Program-made: the position numbers and the translations under genes | In this document: positions 27,039-35,879 of the stretch, piece after piece | Position numbering within the stretch: position 1 is the first letter of the stretch | Layout: the number at the start of each line of letters is the position of its first letter | Source: JACVRM01 sp046262315 | GTDB lineage: Bacteria > Actinomycetota > Thermoleophilia > Gaiellales > Gaiellaceae | Direction of reading: 5' to 3' | NCBI GenBank assembly: GCA_046262315.1 | Contig: JBHEMZ010000036.1 | Span: 1 to 64,000 of the forward strand | Length of the DNA stretch: 64,000 nt | Notes under the pieces: model-generated | The model's input: the letters and a program-made list of their open reading frames with translations, nothing else | What the model was told of the DNA's origin: nothing | Database searches by the model: none

Positions 27039-27912
27039 CGCCTCGGGTTGCCTGGACGCGCTTACCGCGCCCGATATGGCGCGCTCGCTCGACGCCTTCG
27101 TGACGAAGACGGTCACGCCGCGGCCGCGCGAGGGCAACGCCCCGGTTCGCATCGCCGAGGCGGGCACCGGCATGCTCAACTCGATCGGGCTCGCCAACCC
27201 GGGCATCGACCGCTTCCTGGCGGAGGCGCTGCCGCGCCTGCGCTCGCTGGGCATGCCGATCTGGGTGTCGGTGGGCGGCTTCGCTGCCAGCGAATACGCC
27301 GATCTGTGCGCGCGCCTGGACGGGCGCGGCGAGGTTTCCACGATTGAGCTCAACCTCTCCTGCCCCAACGTCGAGGAAGCACCCGAGTCCGTGGCCGAAA
27401 TCGTCCTAGCCTGTCGTCAAGCGACAGGCAAGCCGCTCTACGCGAAGCTCTCGCCGGCCACCTCGGACATCGCCGCAGTGGCGCGCGCCGTCGAGACGGC
27501 CGGGGCGGACGGGCTCTCGCTCGTGAACACGATTCGCGGGCTCGCGCTCGACGAGCGCACGCTCGCGCCCCGACTCGCCACGGCCACGGGCGGGTACTCC
27601 GGCGCCCCGCTGAAGCCCATCGCCCTTGCGTGCGTGTACGCCTGCCGGCGCGTCACGAGCCTCCCGATCGTCGGCATGGGCGGCGTCCAGACAGGTCGCG
27701 ACGCGCTCGAGCTGCTGGCCGCCGGCGCGACGGCCGTCGCGCTCGGCACCGTGCTCTTCGCCGACCCGCAGGCGCCCTCACGGGTTCGCGCCGACCTCGG
27801 AGCCGAGGCCCGTTTGTGCGGCTTTGCCGACCCCGCCGAGGCCGTCGGCGCCGCCCATCAAGCGCGCGATCGCGTCACCGCAGGCCGGGACCAGACGAAA
27901 GTAGCGGTCTGA
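27025..27912 (+). CDS. pyrD: Dihydroorotate dehydrogenase, class 1B catalytic subunit
   Basis: 295 residues. FMN barrel with the catalytic Cys in IELNLSCPNVE, the mark of class 1, and phosphate loops LSLVNTIRGLAL and IVGMGGVQTGRDALELL. With PyrK it forms the NAD-dependent cytosolic enzyme rather than the quinone-linked class 2 enzyme of Streptomyces and Mycobacterium. Start chosen at GTG 27025, inside the pyrK end. No pyrF or pyrE follows; the operon passes straight to the mihF promoter. Confidence 0.93.
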   Translation: MRLLNASGCLDALTAPDMARSLDAFVTKTVTPRPREGNAPVRIAEAGTGMLNSIGLANPGIDRFLAEALPRLRSLGMPIWVSVGGFAASEYADLCARLDGRGEVSTIELNLSCPNVEEAPESVAEIVLACRQATGKPLYAKLSPATSDIAAVARAVETAGADGLSLVNTIRGLALDERTLAPRLATATGGYSGAPLKPIALACVYACRRVTSLPIVGMGGVQTGRDALELLAAGATAVALGTVLFADPQAPSRVRADLGAEARLCGFADPAEAVGAAHQARDRVTAGRDQTKVAV

Positions 27913-27943
27913 AAACTCCTGCATATCAGTGGTTTTGTAGACC

Positions 27944-27971
27944 TTGCACGGAGCGGGGAATCTGGTAGCCT
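27944..27971 (+). promoter_or_regulatory. Promoter of mihF
   Basis: TTGCAC (27944-27949) and TAGCCT (27966-27971) are separated by 16 bp. The ATG of mihF is 12 nt below, so the 5' leader would be about 5 nt. This uncouples mihF and downstream genes from the PyrR-controlled operon. Confidence 0.7.
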
Positions 27972-27982
27972 CCCGCGCTCAG

Positions 27983-28315
27983 ATGCTGACGACCACGAAA
28001 GCTCCCGCCCAGGCGCCGCTGCGTTCACCCGACCAGCGCATGGAGGCCCTGAAGCGCGCGAACGACATCCGGGTCCGTCGGGCACAGCTCAAGAAAGATC
28101 TGAAGGTCGGCCGCACGCACATCGACGCGATCCTTCGTGAGCCGCCCGAGTACGTGGCAACTGCCAAGGTGTTCGACATCCTCATGGCCGTGCCGAAGTT
28201 CGGCCGGGTCAAGGCGACGCGATACCTGAACCAGGCGCGCATCAGCCAGTCGAAGACCGTGGGCGGGCTTTCCGACCGACAGCGCACCGAGCTGATCGGG
28301 CTCTTCAACCGCTAG
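27983..28315 (+). CDS. mihF: Actinobacterial integration host factor (mIHF)
   Basis: 110 residues. The core from MEALKRANDIRVRRAQLKKDLKVG through the helix-two-turn-helix-like FGRVKATRYLNQARIS matches mycobacterial IHF, a nucleoid protein that bends DNA. The position between the pyr operon and gmk is the one conserved across Actinobacteria. An N-terminal Ala/Pro-rich arm precedes the core. The stop codon lies inside the hairpin that also covers the gmk start. Confidence 0.93.
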   Translation: MLTTTKAPAQAPLRSPDQRMEALKRANDIRVRRAQLKKDLKVGRTHIDAILREPPEYVATAKVFDILMAVPKFGRVKATRYLNQARISQSKTVGGLSDRQRTELIGLFNR

Positions 28316-28341
28316 TCATTCTGCACTCGCAGAATGGCTAG
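28312..28341 (+). promoter_or_regulatory. 13-bp hairpin spanning the mihF stop and gmk start
   Basis: 28312-28324 pairs with 28329-28341 (one G-U pair) around the loop ACTC. The 5' arm contains the mihF TAG and the 3' arm contains the gmk ATG (28334-28336). No Shine-Dalgarno is visible in between. In mRNA the gmk start would be buried unless a ribosome finishing mihF opens the stem, so translational coupling is the simplest reading. No T-run follows, so it is not an obvious terminator. Confidence 0.75.
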
Positions 28342-28936
28342 GGACGCGGCCCCGGAAAACCCCGTCTTCGTCGTCACGGGTACGTCCGGAGCCGGCAAGG
28401 GGACGCTCGAGAAGGAGGTGCTCCGCCGCCTCCCAGAGCTTGCTCTGGCCGTCTCGGCCACAACGCGCGAGCGACGCCCCGGCGAGGAGGACGGCCGCGA
28501 GTACTGGTTCCTGAGCGAGAACGAGTTTCAGAGACGCGCGCGCGACGGGGAGTTCCTGGAGCACGTCACGCACGAGTGGGGCAAGCGCGCCGGGACGCTC
28601 CGCTCCGAGATCGACCGCATCCGCGCGGAGGGCCGTGTACCGCTCCTCGACCTCGAGACCCAGGGCGCGCTGCTCGTCCGCGACCACGTGCCCGGCTCGG
28701 TGACGATCTTCATTAAGGCCCCCAATTTCGAGGAGCTCGAGCGGCGTCTCCGTGAACGGGCCACCGAGAGCGCCGGCGAGATCGAGCTCCGACTGCGCGT
28801 CGCGCGCGAGCAGCTGGCCAGCGAGCAGGAGTTCGACCACGTGATCGTCAACGACGAGCTGGGGCGAGCCGTCGACGAGCTCGAGGAGATCGTCCGCCGG
28901 ACTCTCGCCCGCCGCAGCTACAGTGTCGCCACGTGA
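28334..28936 (+). CDS. gmk: Guanylate kinase
   Basis: 200 residues. The P-loop GTSGAGKGTL, the GMP-binding block VSATTRERRPGEEDGREYWF and the lid FLEHVTHEWGK are typical. It phosphorylates GMP to GDP. The ATG lies within a strong hairpin and lacks a ribosome site. It overlaps rpoZ by 4 bp (GTGA). Confidence 0.96.
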   Translation: MARDAAPENPVFVVTGTSGAGKGTLEKEVLRRLPELALAVSATTRERRPGEEDGREYWFLSENEFQRRARDGEFLEHVTHEWGKRAGTLRSEIDRIRAEGRVPLLDLETQGALLVRDHVPGSVTIFIKAPNFEELERRLRERATESAGEIELRLRVAREQLASEQEFDHVIVNDELGRAVDELEEIVRRTLARRSYSVAT

Positions 28937-29163
28937 TCCACCCGCGCATCGACATCCTGCTTTCGCACGCCGACTGCCGCTATGCGCTCGTGATCGCTGC
29001 GGCCAAGCGCGCGCGGCAGATCAACAACTACCACCAGCAGCTCGGCGAGGGCACCTTTGAGGAGTTCGCACCGCCGCTCGTCGAGTCTCGCTCCAAGAAC
29101 TACTTGACCATGGCGCTCGAGGAGATCGCCACGGGCAAGATCAAATACACGTACCGCTCGTAG
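28933..29163 (+). CDS. rpoZ: RNA polymerase omega subunit
   Basis: 76 residues. HPRIDILLSHADCRYALVIA, then AAKRARQINNYHQQ, and the late block KNYLTMALEEIATGKI match omega. It helps assemble RNA polymerase around beta'. Coupled to gmk by GTGA overlap, as in many bacteria. Confidence 0.95.
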   Translation: MIHPRIDILLSHADCRYALVIAAAKRARQINNYHQQLGEGTFEEFAPPLVESRSKNYLTMALEEIATGKIKYTYRS

Positions 29164-29208
29164 GGCCGCGCCTCCCGCGTGTGGCGCGCGAGTCGGCAGA
29201 ATGCGGGC

Positions 29209-30402
29209 ATGGCCCGCGTGCTTCAGGGCGTCACGGGCGGGATCGCCGCCTATAAGGCCTGCGAGCTTACGCGCTTCCTCGTGCGTGCCGGACACGACGT
29301 GATGCCGCTTCTCACGCCCGGCGCCGAGCGCTTCGTCACGGCCGAAACCTTCCGCGCGCTCGCGCGCTCGTCCGACCCAGGCCCGTATCCCCACCTCGAG
29401 CGTGCCGACCTGATGGTGGTCGCGCCCGCGACCGCCAACATCCTCGCCAGGCTCGCCCACGGGCTGGCCGACAACCTCGTCGCTGAGGCCGCACTGGCGC
29501 ACGCGGGCCCGCTCGTCGTCGCGCCGGCCATGAACGTCCGGATGTGGGAGCACCCGGCGACTCGGGCGAACGTGGCGTTGCTGCATGAGCGCGGGGTGCA
29601 CGTCGTCGGCCCCGAGGAGGGAGAGCTCGCTGAGGGGGAATGGGGCACTGGCCGCATGGCGGAGCCAGAGGCAATCTTCTCGCTGTGTGCGCAGCTCCTC
29701 ACCAGTGCTAGTGGCTCAGAGCCACAAACTCCCGGCGCGCTCGCGGGCAGGCGGGTGCTGGTCAGCGCCGGCGGAACGCGGGAACCGCTCGACTCGGTGC
29801 GATTCCTCGGCAACCGCTCGTCGGGCCGCATGGGAGTGGCGCTTGCGGAGGAGGCTCGCCGCCGCGGCGCCCAGGTGACGCTGCTCGCGGCGAACCTTGC
29901 GGTGCCCGCGCCCGCGGGCGTGGAGGTGATCGAGACCCCCTCGGCGGCCGACCTCGAGCGCGAGGCGCTAGCGCGCGAGGCAGACGTGGTCATCATGGCT
30001 GCAGCCGTCGCCGACTACCGCCCGAAGGAGACCCTCGGGAGCAAGCGCCCGAAGGACGACCAGCCGTGGCGGGTCGAGCTCGAACCGACCACGGACGTGC
30101 TGCGGGCGCTCGGGGAGCGGGCCCGGAACGGGCAGGTGCTCGTTGGCTTCGCGGCGGAGCACGGCGAGGGCGGGCTCGCCAGGGCGCGGGAGAAGCTCGC
30201 CCGCAAGGCTGTCGACCTCGTCGTCTACAACGACGTCAGCCGCGACGACGTCGGCTTCGACAGCGACGACAACGAGGTCGTGATCATCGCGCCTGACGGC
30301 GATCGCCCAGTGCCTCGCTCGCCCAAACGGGAGATCGCGGCCTTGGTGCTCGACCAGGTCGCGCAGCTGCTCGAGGAGAGGGATGGACAGGGCGCCGCGT
30401 AG
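29209..30402 (+). CDS. coaBC: Phosphopantothenoylcysteine decarboxylase / synthetase (CoaBC)
   Basis: 397 residues. The CoaC flavoprotein half has GGIAAYKACELTRFL, the His of YPHLERADLMVVAPATANIL, and PAMNVRMW. The CoaB half begins at GRRVLVSAGGTREPLDSVRF and contains NRSSGRMG and AAVADYRPKE. It makes 4'-phosphopantetheine for CoA. In the flexible-flap motif, where E. coli has ACGD with the active-site Cys, this protein reads ELAEGEWGTGRM and lacks the Cys. The ATG at 29209 is preferred over a TTG 30 nt upstream. It overlaps the MoxR gene by 20 bp. Confidence 0.94.
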   Translation: MARVLQGVTGGIAAYKACELTRFLVRAGHDVMPLLTPGAERFVTAETFRALARSSDPGPYPHLERADLMVVAPATANILARLAHGLADNLVAEAALAHAGPLVVAPAMNVRMWEHPATRANVALLHERGVHVVGPEEGELAEGEWGTGRMAEPEAIFSLCAQLLTSASGSEPQTPGALAGRRVLVSAGGTREPLDSVRFLGNRSSGRMGVALAEEARRRGAQVTLLAANLAVPAPAGVEVIETPSAADLEREALAREADVVIMAAAVADYRPKETLGSKRPKDDQPWRVELEPTTDVLRALGERARNGQVLVGFAAEHGEGGLARAREKLARKAVDLVVYNDVSRDDVGFDSDDNEVVIIAPDGDRPVPRSPKREIAALVLDQVAQLLEERDGQGAA

Positions 30403-31351
30403 CGAGCCCATCGCCGTCACGACCTCTGCGGAGGTCGTTCAGCGGGTCGTTGACAACGTCGCGCGCGTCATCCACGCGCCGGCGGAGACCCTGCGGCTTT
30501 GCGCGCTCTGCCTCGTCGGCGGCGGCCACCTGATCGTCGAGGATTTTCCCGGCGTGGGAAAGACGATGCTCGCGAAGGCGCTCGCACGCTCGCTCGACTG
30601 CTCTTTCTCCCGCCTCCAGTTCACGCCCGACCTGCTCCCATCCGACGTCACGGGCGTCAACGTTTTCAACCAGCGCTCGAACGAATTCGAGTTCAGGCCG
30701 GGCCCCGTGTTCGCGAACCTGCTGCTGGTGGACGAGATCAATCGAGCGTCGCCGAAGACGCAGGCCGCGCTGCTCGAGTGCATGCAGGAGGATCAGGTGA
30801 CGATCGACGGCGTCACGTACCCGCTGCCGCGGCCATTCATGGTCATGGCAACCCAGAATCCCGTGGAGTACGAGGGCACCTACCCGCTGCCGGAGGCGCA
30901 GCTCGATCGCTTCACGATGCGCCTGTCGATTGGCTATCCACCGCTCGCGGAGGAGGCCGCCATGCTGCGTGAGCAGACGAGCGAGCCGCCGCTCGACACA
31001 CTCGCGCCGGTCTCGACGGGCGAGGAGATCGAGGCCGTCGTCGCCGACGCCCGGGGCGTGTTCGTGGAGGAGAGCGTGAACCGCTACGTGGTGGCGCTGC
31101 TTCGGCACACGCGCTCCGACGAGAGCCTCTTCCTCGGCGCTAGCCCGCGGGCCGGCGTGGCTCTGCTGCGTGTCGCCAAGGCGCGCGCGCTGTCCGAGGG
31201 ACGCGAGTACGTGCTTCCCGACGATGTGAAGGCGGTCGCCGTGCCCGTGCTCGCTCACCGGCTGATCGTCGCGCCGGAGGCCAGGGCGACGGGCGCGTCG
31301 CCGGCGGACTCGGTACGCGAGGCGCTCGCCCGCACGCCTGTACCGGTTTGA
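30383..31351 (+). CDS. MoxR-family AAA+ ATPase
   Basis: 322 residues. Walker A is DFPGVGKTMLAK, Walker B is LLLVDEINRASPKTQ, sensor 1 is VMATQNPVEYEG, and the C-terminal lid has LGASPRAGVALLRVAKA. MoxR ATPases act as chaperones that mature or insert partner proteins, usually with DUF58 and VWA or transglutaminase proteins. The next two genes are exactly such partners, joined by 4- and 8-bp overlaps. Confidence 0.93.
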   Translation: MDRAPRSEPIAVTTSAEVVQRVVDNVARVIHAPAETLRLCALCLVGGGHLIVEDFPGVGKTMLAKALARSLDCSFSRLQFTPDLLPSDVTGVNVFNQRSNEFEFRPGPVFANLLLVDEINRASPKTQAALLECMQEDQVTIDGVTYPLPRPFMVMATQNPVEYEGTYPLPEAQLDRFTMRLSIGYPPLAEEAAMLREQTSEPPLDTLAPVSTGEEIEAVVADARGVFVEESVNRYVVALLRHTRSDESLFLGASPRAGVALLRVAKARALSEGREYVLPDDVKAVAVPVLAHRLIVAPEARATGASPADSVREALARTPVPV

Positions 31352-32547
31352 CCAGGCGCGGCAAGCTCGCTTTCGGGCTCGGCGTTGCGCTCTACCTGGC
31401 CGCCTGGCTCACGGGCTCGCGGGCGCTCTATCCCGTCGCCGTGGGACTCGCGGGTGCCTCCCTCGCGGCGGCGGCCTGGGTCCGGTTCGCCGCCCGCCCT
31501 GAGCAGGTCGAGCGGCGAACCTCACGCGAGGATCACCTCGAGGGGGACGAGCTGCGCGTCGAGCTGTTCGCCGAGTTGCGGCGCGGGCTGCGACCCGCCG
31601 AGCTCACGCTGACGGAACGGGTCGGCCGCCTCGGCGAGCAGCACGCCGTGCTGGAGGTCGAGGGGCGCCGCGCCTGGGGCCGGTACCGCCTCGAGCGCGT
31701 GCCGCGCGGGCGGTACGTGGTCGAGGACACCTCGGTCGTCCTCGAGGACCCCTTCGCGCTCGCGCGCGCAGACGTGCCCGTGCCGGCAAGCGGTGCCCTG
31801 CTCGTCCACCCGCGACTCGTCGAGCTCGCTGCGACCTTCTCCGAGACGGGCCGCGACGGTCACCAAGGGCGCCGGCTGCTCTTGCGTAGGCCCGCGGGCT
31901 TCGAGCTCCATGGGGTCCGCGACTACCAGGATGGGGAGTCGCTGCGCCGCGTGCACTGGCCGTCCACGGCGAAGCGCGGGCGTCTCATGGTCAAGGACCT
32001 CGAGGACGCGCCGCGTGACGAGCTGGCCGTCGTGCTCGACGCTCAGGCGGCCGGGGCAGGCGAGCCGTTCGACGTTCAGGTGCGTGCGGCCGGTTCGATC
32101 GTCCGCTCGTACGCGCGGCGCGGACGCCGAGCGCTCCTGGTCATCCACGGAGCCGCGACGGAGATCCACCGCGTGGCGACGCTCGAGGGTGACTGGCAGG
32201 CCGCCTACGATGCACTGGCCGCCGCGGAAGCCACGGCACGCTCGCCGCTCGCGGCGCTGCTCTCCGCCGACGCGGGCCCGCTGGGACGCTCCGTCGAGCT
32301 CGTGGTCGTGAGCTCGGCCGTGACGCCGTCGCTCATCGATCCGCTGCGCCGGCGGGCGGCCACCGGCAGGCGAACCGCGCTCGTGTACGTGGACGCCGCC
32401 AGTTTCTCCGGACGTGCCGCCACGGGCGCACGGGCGCAGCTCGTGCGGCTCACGGCAGCCGACGTGACGGTCGCTCACGTCCGCCGGGGCGACGACCTGG
32501 CGTCGGCGCTCGCGCTCCCCGAGGCATCGGAGACGGCTCATGCGTAG
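31348..32547 (+). CDS. DUF58 protein
   Basis: 399 residues. Two N-terminal membrane helices (GVALYLAAWLTGSRALYPVAVG) precede a beta-rich region. The DUF58 signature follows (FELHGVRDYQDGESLRRVHW, then PSTAKRGRLMVKDLED), leading to a VWA-like alpha/beta fold without a complete MIDAS. It sits between a MoxR ATPase and a membrane transglutaminase, the common trio proposed to act in cell-envelope assembly or stress. The TTG start overlaps the MoxR stop. Confidence 0.88.
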   Translation: MTRRGKLAFGLGVALYLAAWLTGSRALYPVAVGLAGASLAAAAWVRFAARPEQVERRTSREDHLEGDELRVELFAELRRGLRPAELTLTERVGRLGEQHAVLEVEGRRAWGRYRLERVPRGRYVVEDTSVVLEDPFALARADVPVPASGALLVHPRLVELAATFSETGRDGHQGRRLLLRRPAGFELHGVRDYQDGESLRRVHWPSTAKRGRLMVKDLEDAPRDELAVVLDAQAAGAGEPFDVQVRAAGSIVRSYARRGRRALLVIHGAATEIHRVATLEGDWQAAYDALAAAEATARSPLAALLSADAGPLGRSVELVVVSSAVTPSLIDPLRRRAATGRRTALVYVDAASFSGRAATGARAQLVRLTAADVTVAHVRRGDDLASALALPEASETAHA

Positions 32548-34804
32548 GACGATGCTCGTCTGGCTGCCGCCGGCGATGGTGGTGGCATTCGCGTGGTTGC
32601 GCCTCGAGGAGCCGTCTTCGGGTGGTCCCCGAGTCCCGATCCTTCTCGCGCTCGCCCTCGCGCCCGCGCTCTTGGCACGGCCGCTGGCACGGGGCGTCGC
32701 CGCGGCGAGTGCAACGCTCGCGGCGGGTGCGATCGCGTTCGACGTCTCGCCGCTCGCCGCCCGGCCCGGACACGATGAGCGGCTGCTCGGGTCGATCGGC
32801 GACCGCCTCGACGCCGGCTTGCGCGGGTTCTACGACGTCGGCCTCCCGCTCGATCCGAATGTGCATGCGGAGATGCACGGTCTCGTCCTCATTGCCGTCT
32901 TCGTCTTCGCGCTCGGGCTCTCCCTGTCGGTGCGAGCACGACGGCCGCTCGTCGGCTGCGCCGTGCTCGCGGGAGGGGCGGGCTGGCCGGCGACGCTGCT
33001 CGGCGGCCCCGGCGAGCTGACGCGCGGCGCCCTCATCCTTGCCGGCTCGCTGTTTTTGCTAGCGGCGCTCCAGGCATCCCGGCGAGGTTTGCGCCCGGCA
33101 GTCGTGGCCACCGCCGCGGTGGTGCTTGCGGCCGTTGCCGCGTCGAGCACGTCCGCGGTCGCGCGCGGCGGCATTCTGGAGTGGCAGGGCTGGGATCCGT
33201 ACGTCGGGTCCCAGCGCGTCAGCGTCGATTACGTCTGGCGGAGCCAGTACGGCGGCATCCGGTTTCCGAAGAAGGCGACGACCGTGTTCGAAGTGGAGGC
33301 GTCCAACGAGCCGCGCTACTGGCGGGCGACGACGCTCGACGCATTCGGGGAAGACGTCTGGGACGAGCGGCTCGATCCGCTCGTCGCCGTGCCCGCCGGG
33401 AACCGCGACGAGCTGTCCACCGACCTGACGCTGCCGCCGCAGGCTGCCGACGAGCGGAACTGGCTCCGTCAGCGCGTCACGATCAAAGCCCTCGCGGACG
33501 AGCATCTGCCCGCCGCCGCTACGCCGGTCGCGTACGCCGCGCCTTCCGACGACGTCGTCTATCACGCGGGCGGGGTGGCGCGCGTGTCCGACGGCGTCCG
33601 GCGCGGAACGACCTACACGGTGTGGAGCTACTCGTCGAAGCCCGCGCCGCGACGCCTCGCGAGGCAGCAAGCCGAGAACCCGCCGGGGATCGGCTTCTCC
33701 GACCAGTACCTCTCTGTCTGGTACGACTACGCGCCGGCGCTCTTCGGCACGCCCAACCGTGACGCGCAGGTACAGAACCTCATGCGCGCCGTCCCCCAGA
33801 TTGCGCGCTACCAGCCGCTCTACGCGACCGCCCGCCGGGTGGTCGGCGGTGCGACGACGCCATATGCGGCGGCCGTGGCGCTCGAGACGTGGCTCCGGCG
33901 CGCCGGGGGCTTCGCGTACGACGAGCAACCGCCTTCGACGCCGGGCGTGCCGGCACTGGTGGGCTTCGTGACCCAGACCAAGTCCGGCTACTGCCAGCAG
34001 TTTGCGGGCGCCATGGCGCTCATGCTCCGCTACCTGGGAATTCCGGCACGGGTAGCGGCCGGGTTCACAAGCGGGGACTACGACACCGACCGCGACCGCT
34101 GGATCGTCTCCGATACGAACGCGCACGCGTGGGTTGAGGTGTGGTTCCCGCGTTACGGCTGGCTGCCGTTCGACCCGACCCCGGCGCGCGGCACGCTCGA
34201 CGCGCCGTATACGAACGCATCGCCGCGCTTCGACGCGAACGGTGCCGCAACGGTCCTCGCGGCGAGCGGCGCGCTCGGCCTCGAGGCACTCCAGCGGCTC
34301 GGGCGCGAGCAGCGCCAGCGCGAGGCGGGCGATGCGGTTCCGCGCGATCTGCCCGGCGCGGGACCCGCTTCGGAGGATGGCGACGAGGGCCGGGTTGGTG
34401 GGGGCCTTGTACTCCTGCTCGCCGTCGCCTGTGTGCTCTTGCTGGCGGCAGTGAAGTCCGGCCGGAGGCGCGCGCGCTACCTCACGAGCGACCCGCGGCG
34501 CCTGGCGACCGCATGCCGCGCCGAACTGGTCGAGCTGGCGGCGGATCAGCGCGTTCTGTTTTCTCACGAGGCGACCGCAACCGAGCTTGCCGAGCACCTG
34601 CGCGCCCGGCTGGGCGTGGACGCGGAGCGGTTCGCGGTGGCGGTCGCGGCCGCCCGCTTCGGGCCGCCGGCGCAGGCAGAAGCCGCCGCGCGGCGCGCGC
34701 GGCGCGAGCTGGCTGCGCTCAAGCGCGCACTCCGCTCGAGTCTCACCGCGACCGAACGCCTGCGCGGGTTCCTGTCGCTGCGTTCGCTCCGTCCGTCCGG
34801 CTGA
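32540..34804 (+). CDS. Membrane transglutaminase-like protein (DUF3488/TgpA type)
   Basis: 754 residues. About five or six N-terminal transmembrane helices to residue ~210 are followed by an extracytoplasmic region with the transglutaminase triad: Cys in TKSGYCQQFAGAMALML, His in SDTNAHAWVEVWF, and Asp in WLPFDPTPARG. One more helix (GGLVLLLAVACVLLLAAV) leads to a cytosolic DUF4129-like tail of ~100 residues. This is the TgpA layout. The substrate is unknown; peptidoglycan-linked amide chemistry is plausible from the family context. Confidence 0.9.
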   Translation: MRRTMLVWLPPAMVVAFAWLRLEEPSSGGPRVPILLALALAPALLARPLARGVAAASATLAAGAIAFDVSPLAARPGHDERLLGSIGDRLDAGLRGFYDVGLPLDPNVHAEMHGLVLIAVFVFALGLSLSVRARRPLVGCAVLAGGAGWPATLLGGPGELTRGALILAGSLFLLAALQASRRGLRPAVVATAAVVLAAVAASSTSAVARGGILEWQGWDPYVGSQRVSVDYVWRSQYGGIRFPKKATTVFEVEASNEPRYWRATTLDAFGEDVWDERLDPLVAVPAGNRDELSTDLTLPPQAADERNWLRQRVTIKALADEHLPAAATPVAYAAPSDDVVYHAGGVARVSDGVRRGTTYTVWSYSSKPAPRRLARQQAENPPGIGFSDQYLSVWYDYAPALFGTPNRDAQVQNLMRAVPQIARYQPLYATARRVVGGATTPYAAAVALETWLRRAGGFAYDEQPPSTPGVPALVGFVTQTKSGYCQQFAGAMALMLRYLGIPARVAAGFTSGDYDTDRDRWIVSDTNAHAWVEVWFPRYGWLPFDPTPARGTLDAPYTNASPRFDANGAATVLAASGALGLEALQRLGREQRQREAGDAVPRDLPGAGPASEDGDEGRVGGGLVLLLAVACVLLLAAVKSGRRRARYLTSDPRRLATACRAELVELAADQRVLFSHEATATELAEHLRARLGVDAERFAVAVAAARFGPPAQAEAAARRARRELAALKRALRSSLTATERLRGFLSLRSLRPSG

Positions 34805-35514
34805 TGCGGGATGCCATCGTCCTGGCGGCGGGCGAAGGCACGCGACTTCGGCCGCTCACCGAGCGGTGGACAAAACCGGTGCTGCCGATCGACGGCCGTC
34901 CCGTCATCGCAACGCTCTTGCATGAGCTCGCGGCGGGCGGAGTCGAGCGGGTCTGGCTGGTGACCGGCCATCTCGCCGAGCAGGTGGAGAGCCTCGCGGG
35001 CGACGGGTCGGTCTTCGGGCTCGACCTGCGCTTCGCCCGCCAGCCGCGCCCCAACGGATCGGCGGACGCCGTCCGCTGCGCCCTCGAGGCCGGCGCGCCG
35101 CCGGAGGTGCTGCTCAGCGCGGCTGACACGCTCTATACCGCAGGCGATGCCGGCCGCTTCGCTCGCGCGGTCGCGGCGCGGCCGAACGCAGCAGGCGCGA
35201 TCGCGTTCCGCGCAGAGGCCGATCGGCGGCACCACACGCGCATCCACGTCGAAGCCGGCCGCGTCCTGGGGGTCCCCGACCCGGCGGGAGCGGTCACCGC
35301 CGCGCCGCTCATGGCGCTCCGCGAGCCGGTCGCTGTGCGGATGATCGAAGCGTGCCGACCGCCCTTCCGGCCTCCCTTCGAGGTGGCTGTGGCGTTCCAG
35401 GCCGCCATCGACGCGGGCGAGGAGGTCGTGGCGGTGGAGATCGGTTGCACGCGCGACTTGACGCATCCGGTTGACTTGGTGGAAGAGAACTTCCCGTACC
35501 TCCGAGGACTATGA
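34804..35514 (+). CDS. NDP-sugar pyrophosphorylase-like nucleotidyltransferase
   Basis: 236 residues. It opens with IVLAAGEGTRLRPLTERWTK, the activator and nucleotide loop of the GlmU/RmlA superfamily, and continues with KPVLPIDGRPVI and VWLVTGHLAEQVE. A lone catalytic domain without the hexapeptide repeat. It would load a sugar phosphate onto a nucleotide; which sugar is unclear. ATG overlaps the previous stop by one base; the end overlaps the TPR gene (ATGA). Confidence 0.85.
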   Translation: MRDAIVLAAGEGTRLRPLTERWTKPVLPIDGRPVIATLLHELAAGGVERVWLVTGHLAEQVESLAGDGSVFGLDLRFARQPRPNGSADAVRCALEAGAPPEVLLSAADTLYTAGDAGRFARAVAARPNAAGAIAFRAEADRRHHTRIHVEAGRVLGVPDPAGAVTAAPLMALREPVAVRMIEACRPPFRPPFEVAVAFQAAIDAGEEVVAVEIGCTRDLTHPVDLVEENFPYLRGL

Positions 35515-35879
35515 GCGAGAGCGAGACGTACGACCTCTTTCAGCAGGGGCGCGAGCAGCTGCGCAGCGGCATGGCTGCCCAGGCGACAGTCGCGCTCGAG
35601 AAGGCGAAGAGGCGCGAGCCGGGCAAGGCTTCGATCCGCGAGGCGCTCGGCATCGCCTACTTCCGCATCCAGCGCTACCGCGAGGCCGAGGCGGAATTCC
35701 GCGCGGTGCTAGACATCTCGCCGGCGGACGACTACGCGCACTATGCGCTCGGCCGCTGCCTCGAGAAGCAGGGCCGCCCCGCGGAGGCGAACGGCCACTA
35801 CAAGCTGGCGAGCCGCATGCGGCCCGACAGCGAGCAGTACTCATCGCGGATCCGCGATCTCACTCCCGACGACGACTAA
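35511..35879 (+). CDS. TPR-repeat protein
   Basis: 122 residues with about three tetratricopeptide repeats: SYDLF-type helix (ETYDLFQQGREQLRSGMAAQ), then REALGIAYFRIQRYREAEAE, then YAHYALGRCLEKQGRPAEAN. Such scaffolds mediate protein-protein contact; the partner is unknown. No signal peptide. It overlaps both neighbours by 1-4 bp. Confidence 0.85.
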   Translation: MSESETYDLFQQGREQLRSGMAAQATVALEKAKRREPGKASIREALGIAYFRIQRYREAEAEFRAVLDISPADDYAHYALGRCLEKQGRPAEANGHYKLASRMRPDSEQYSSRIRDLTPDDD

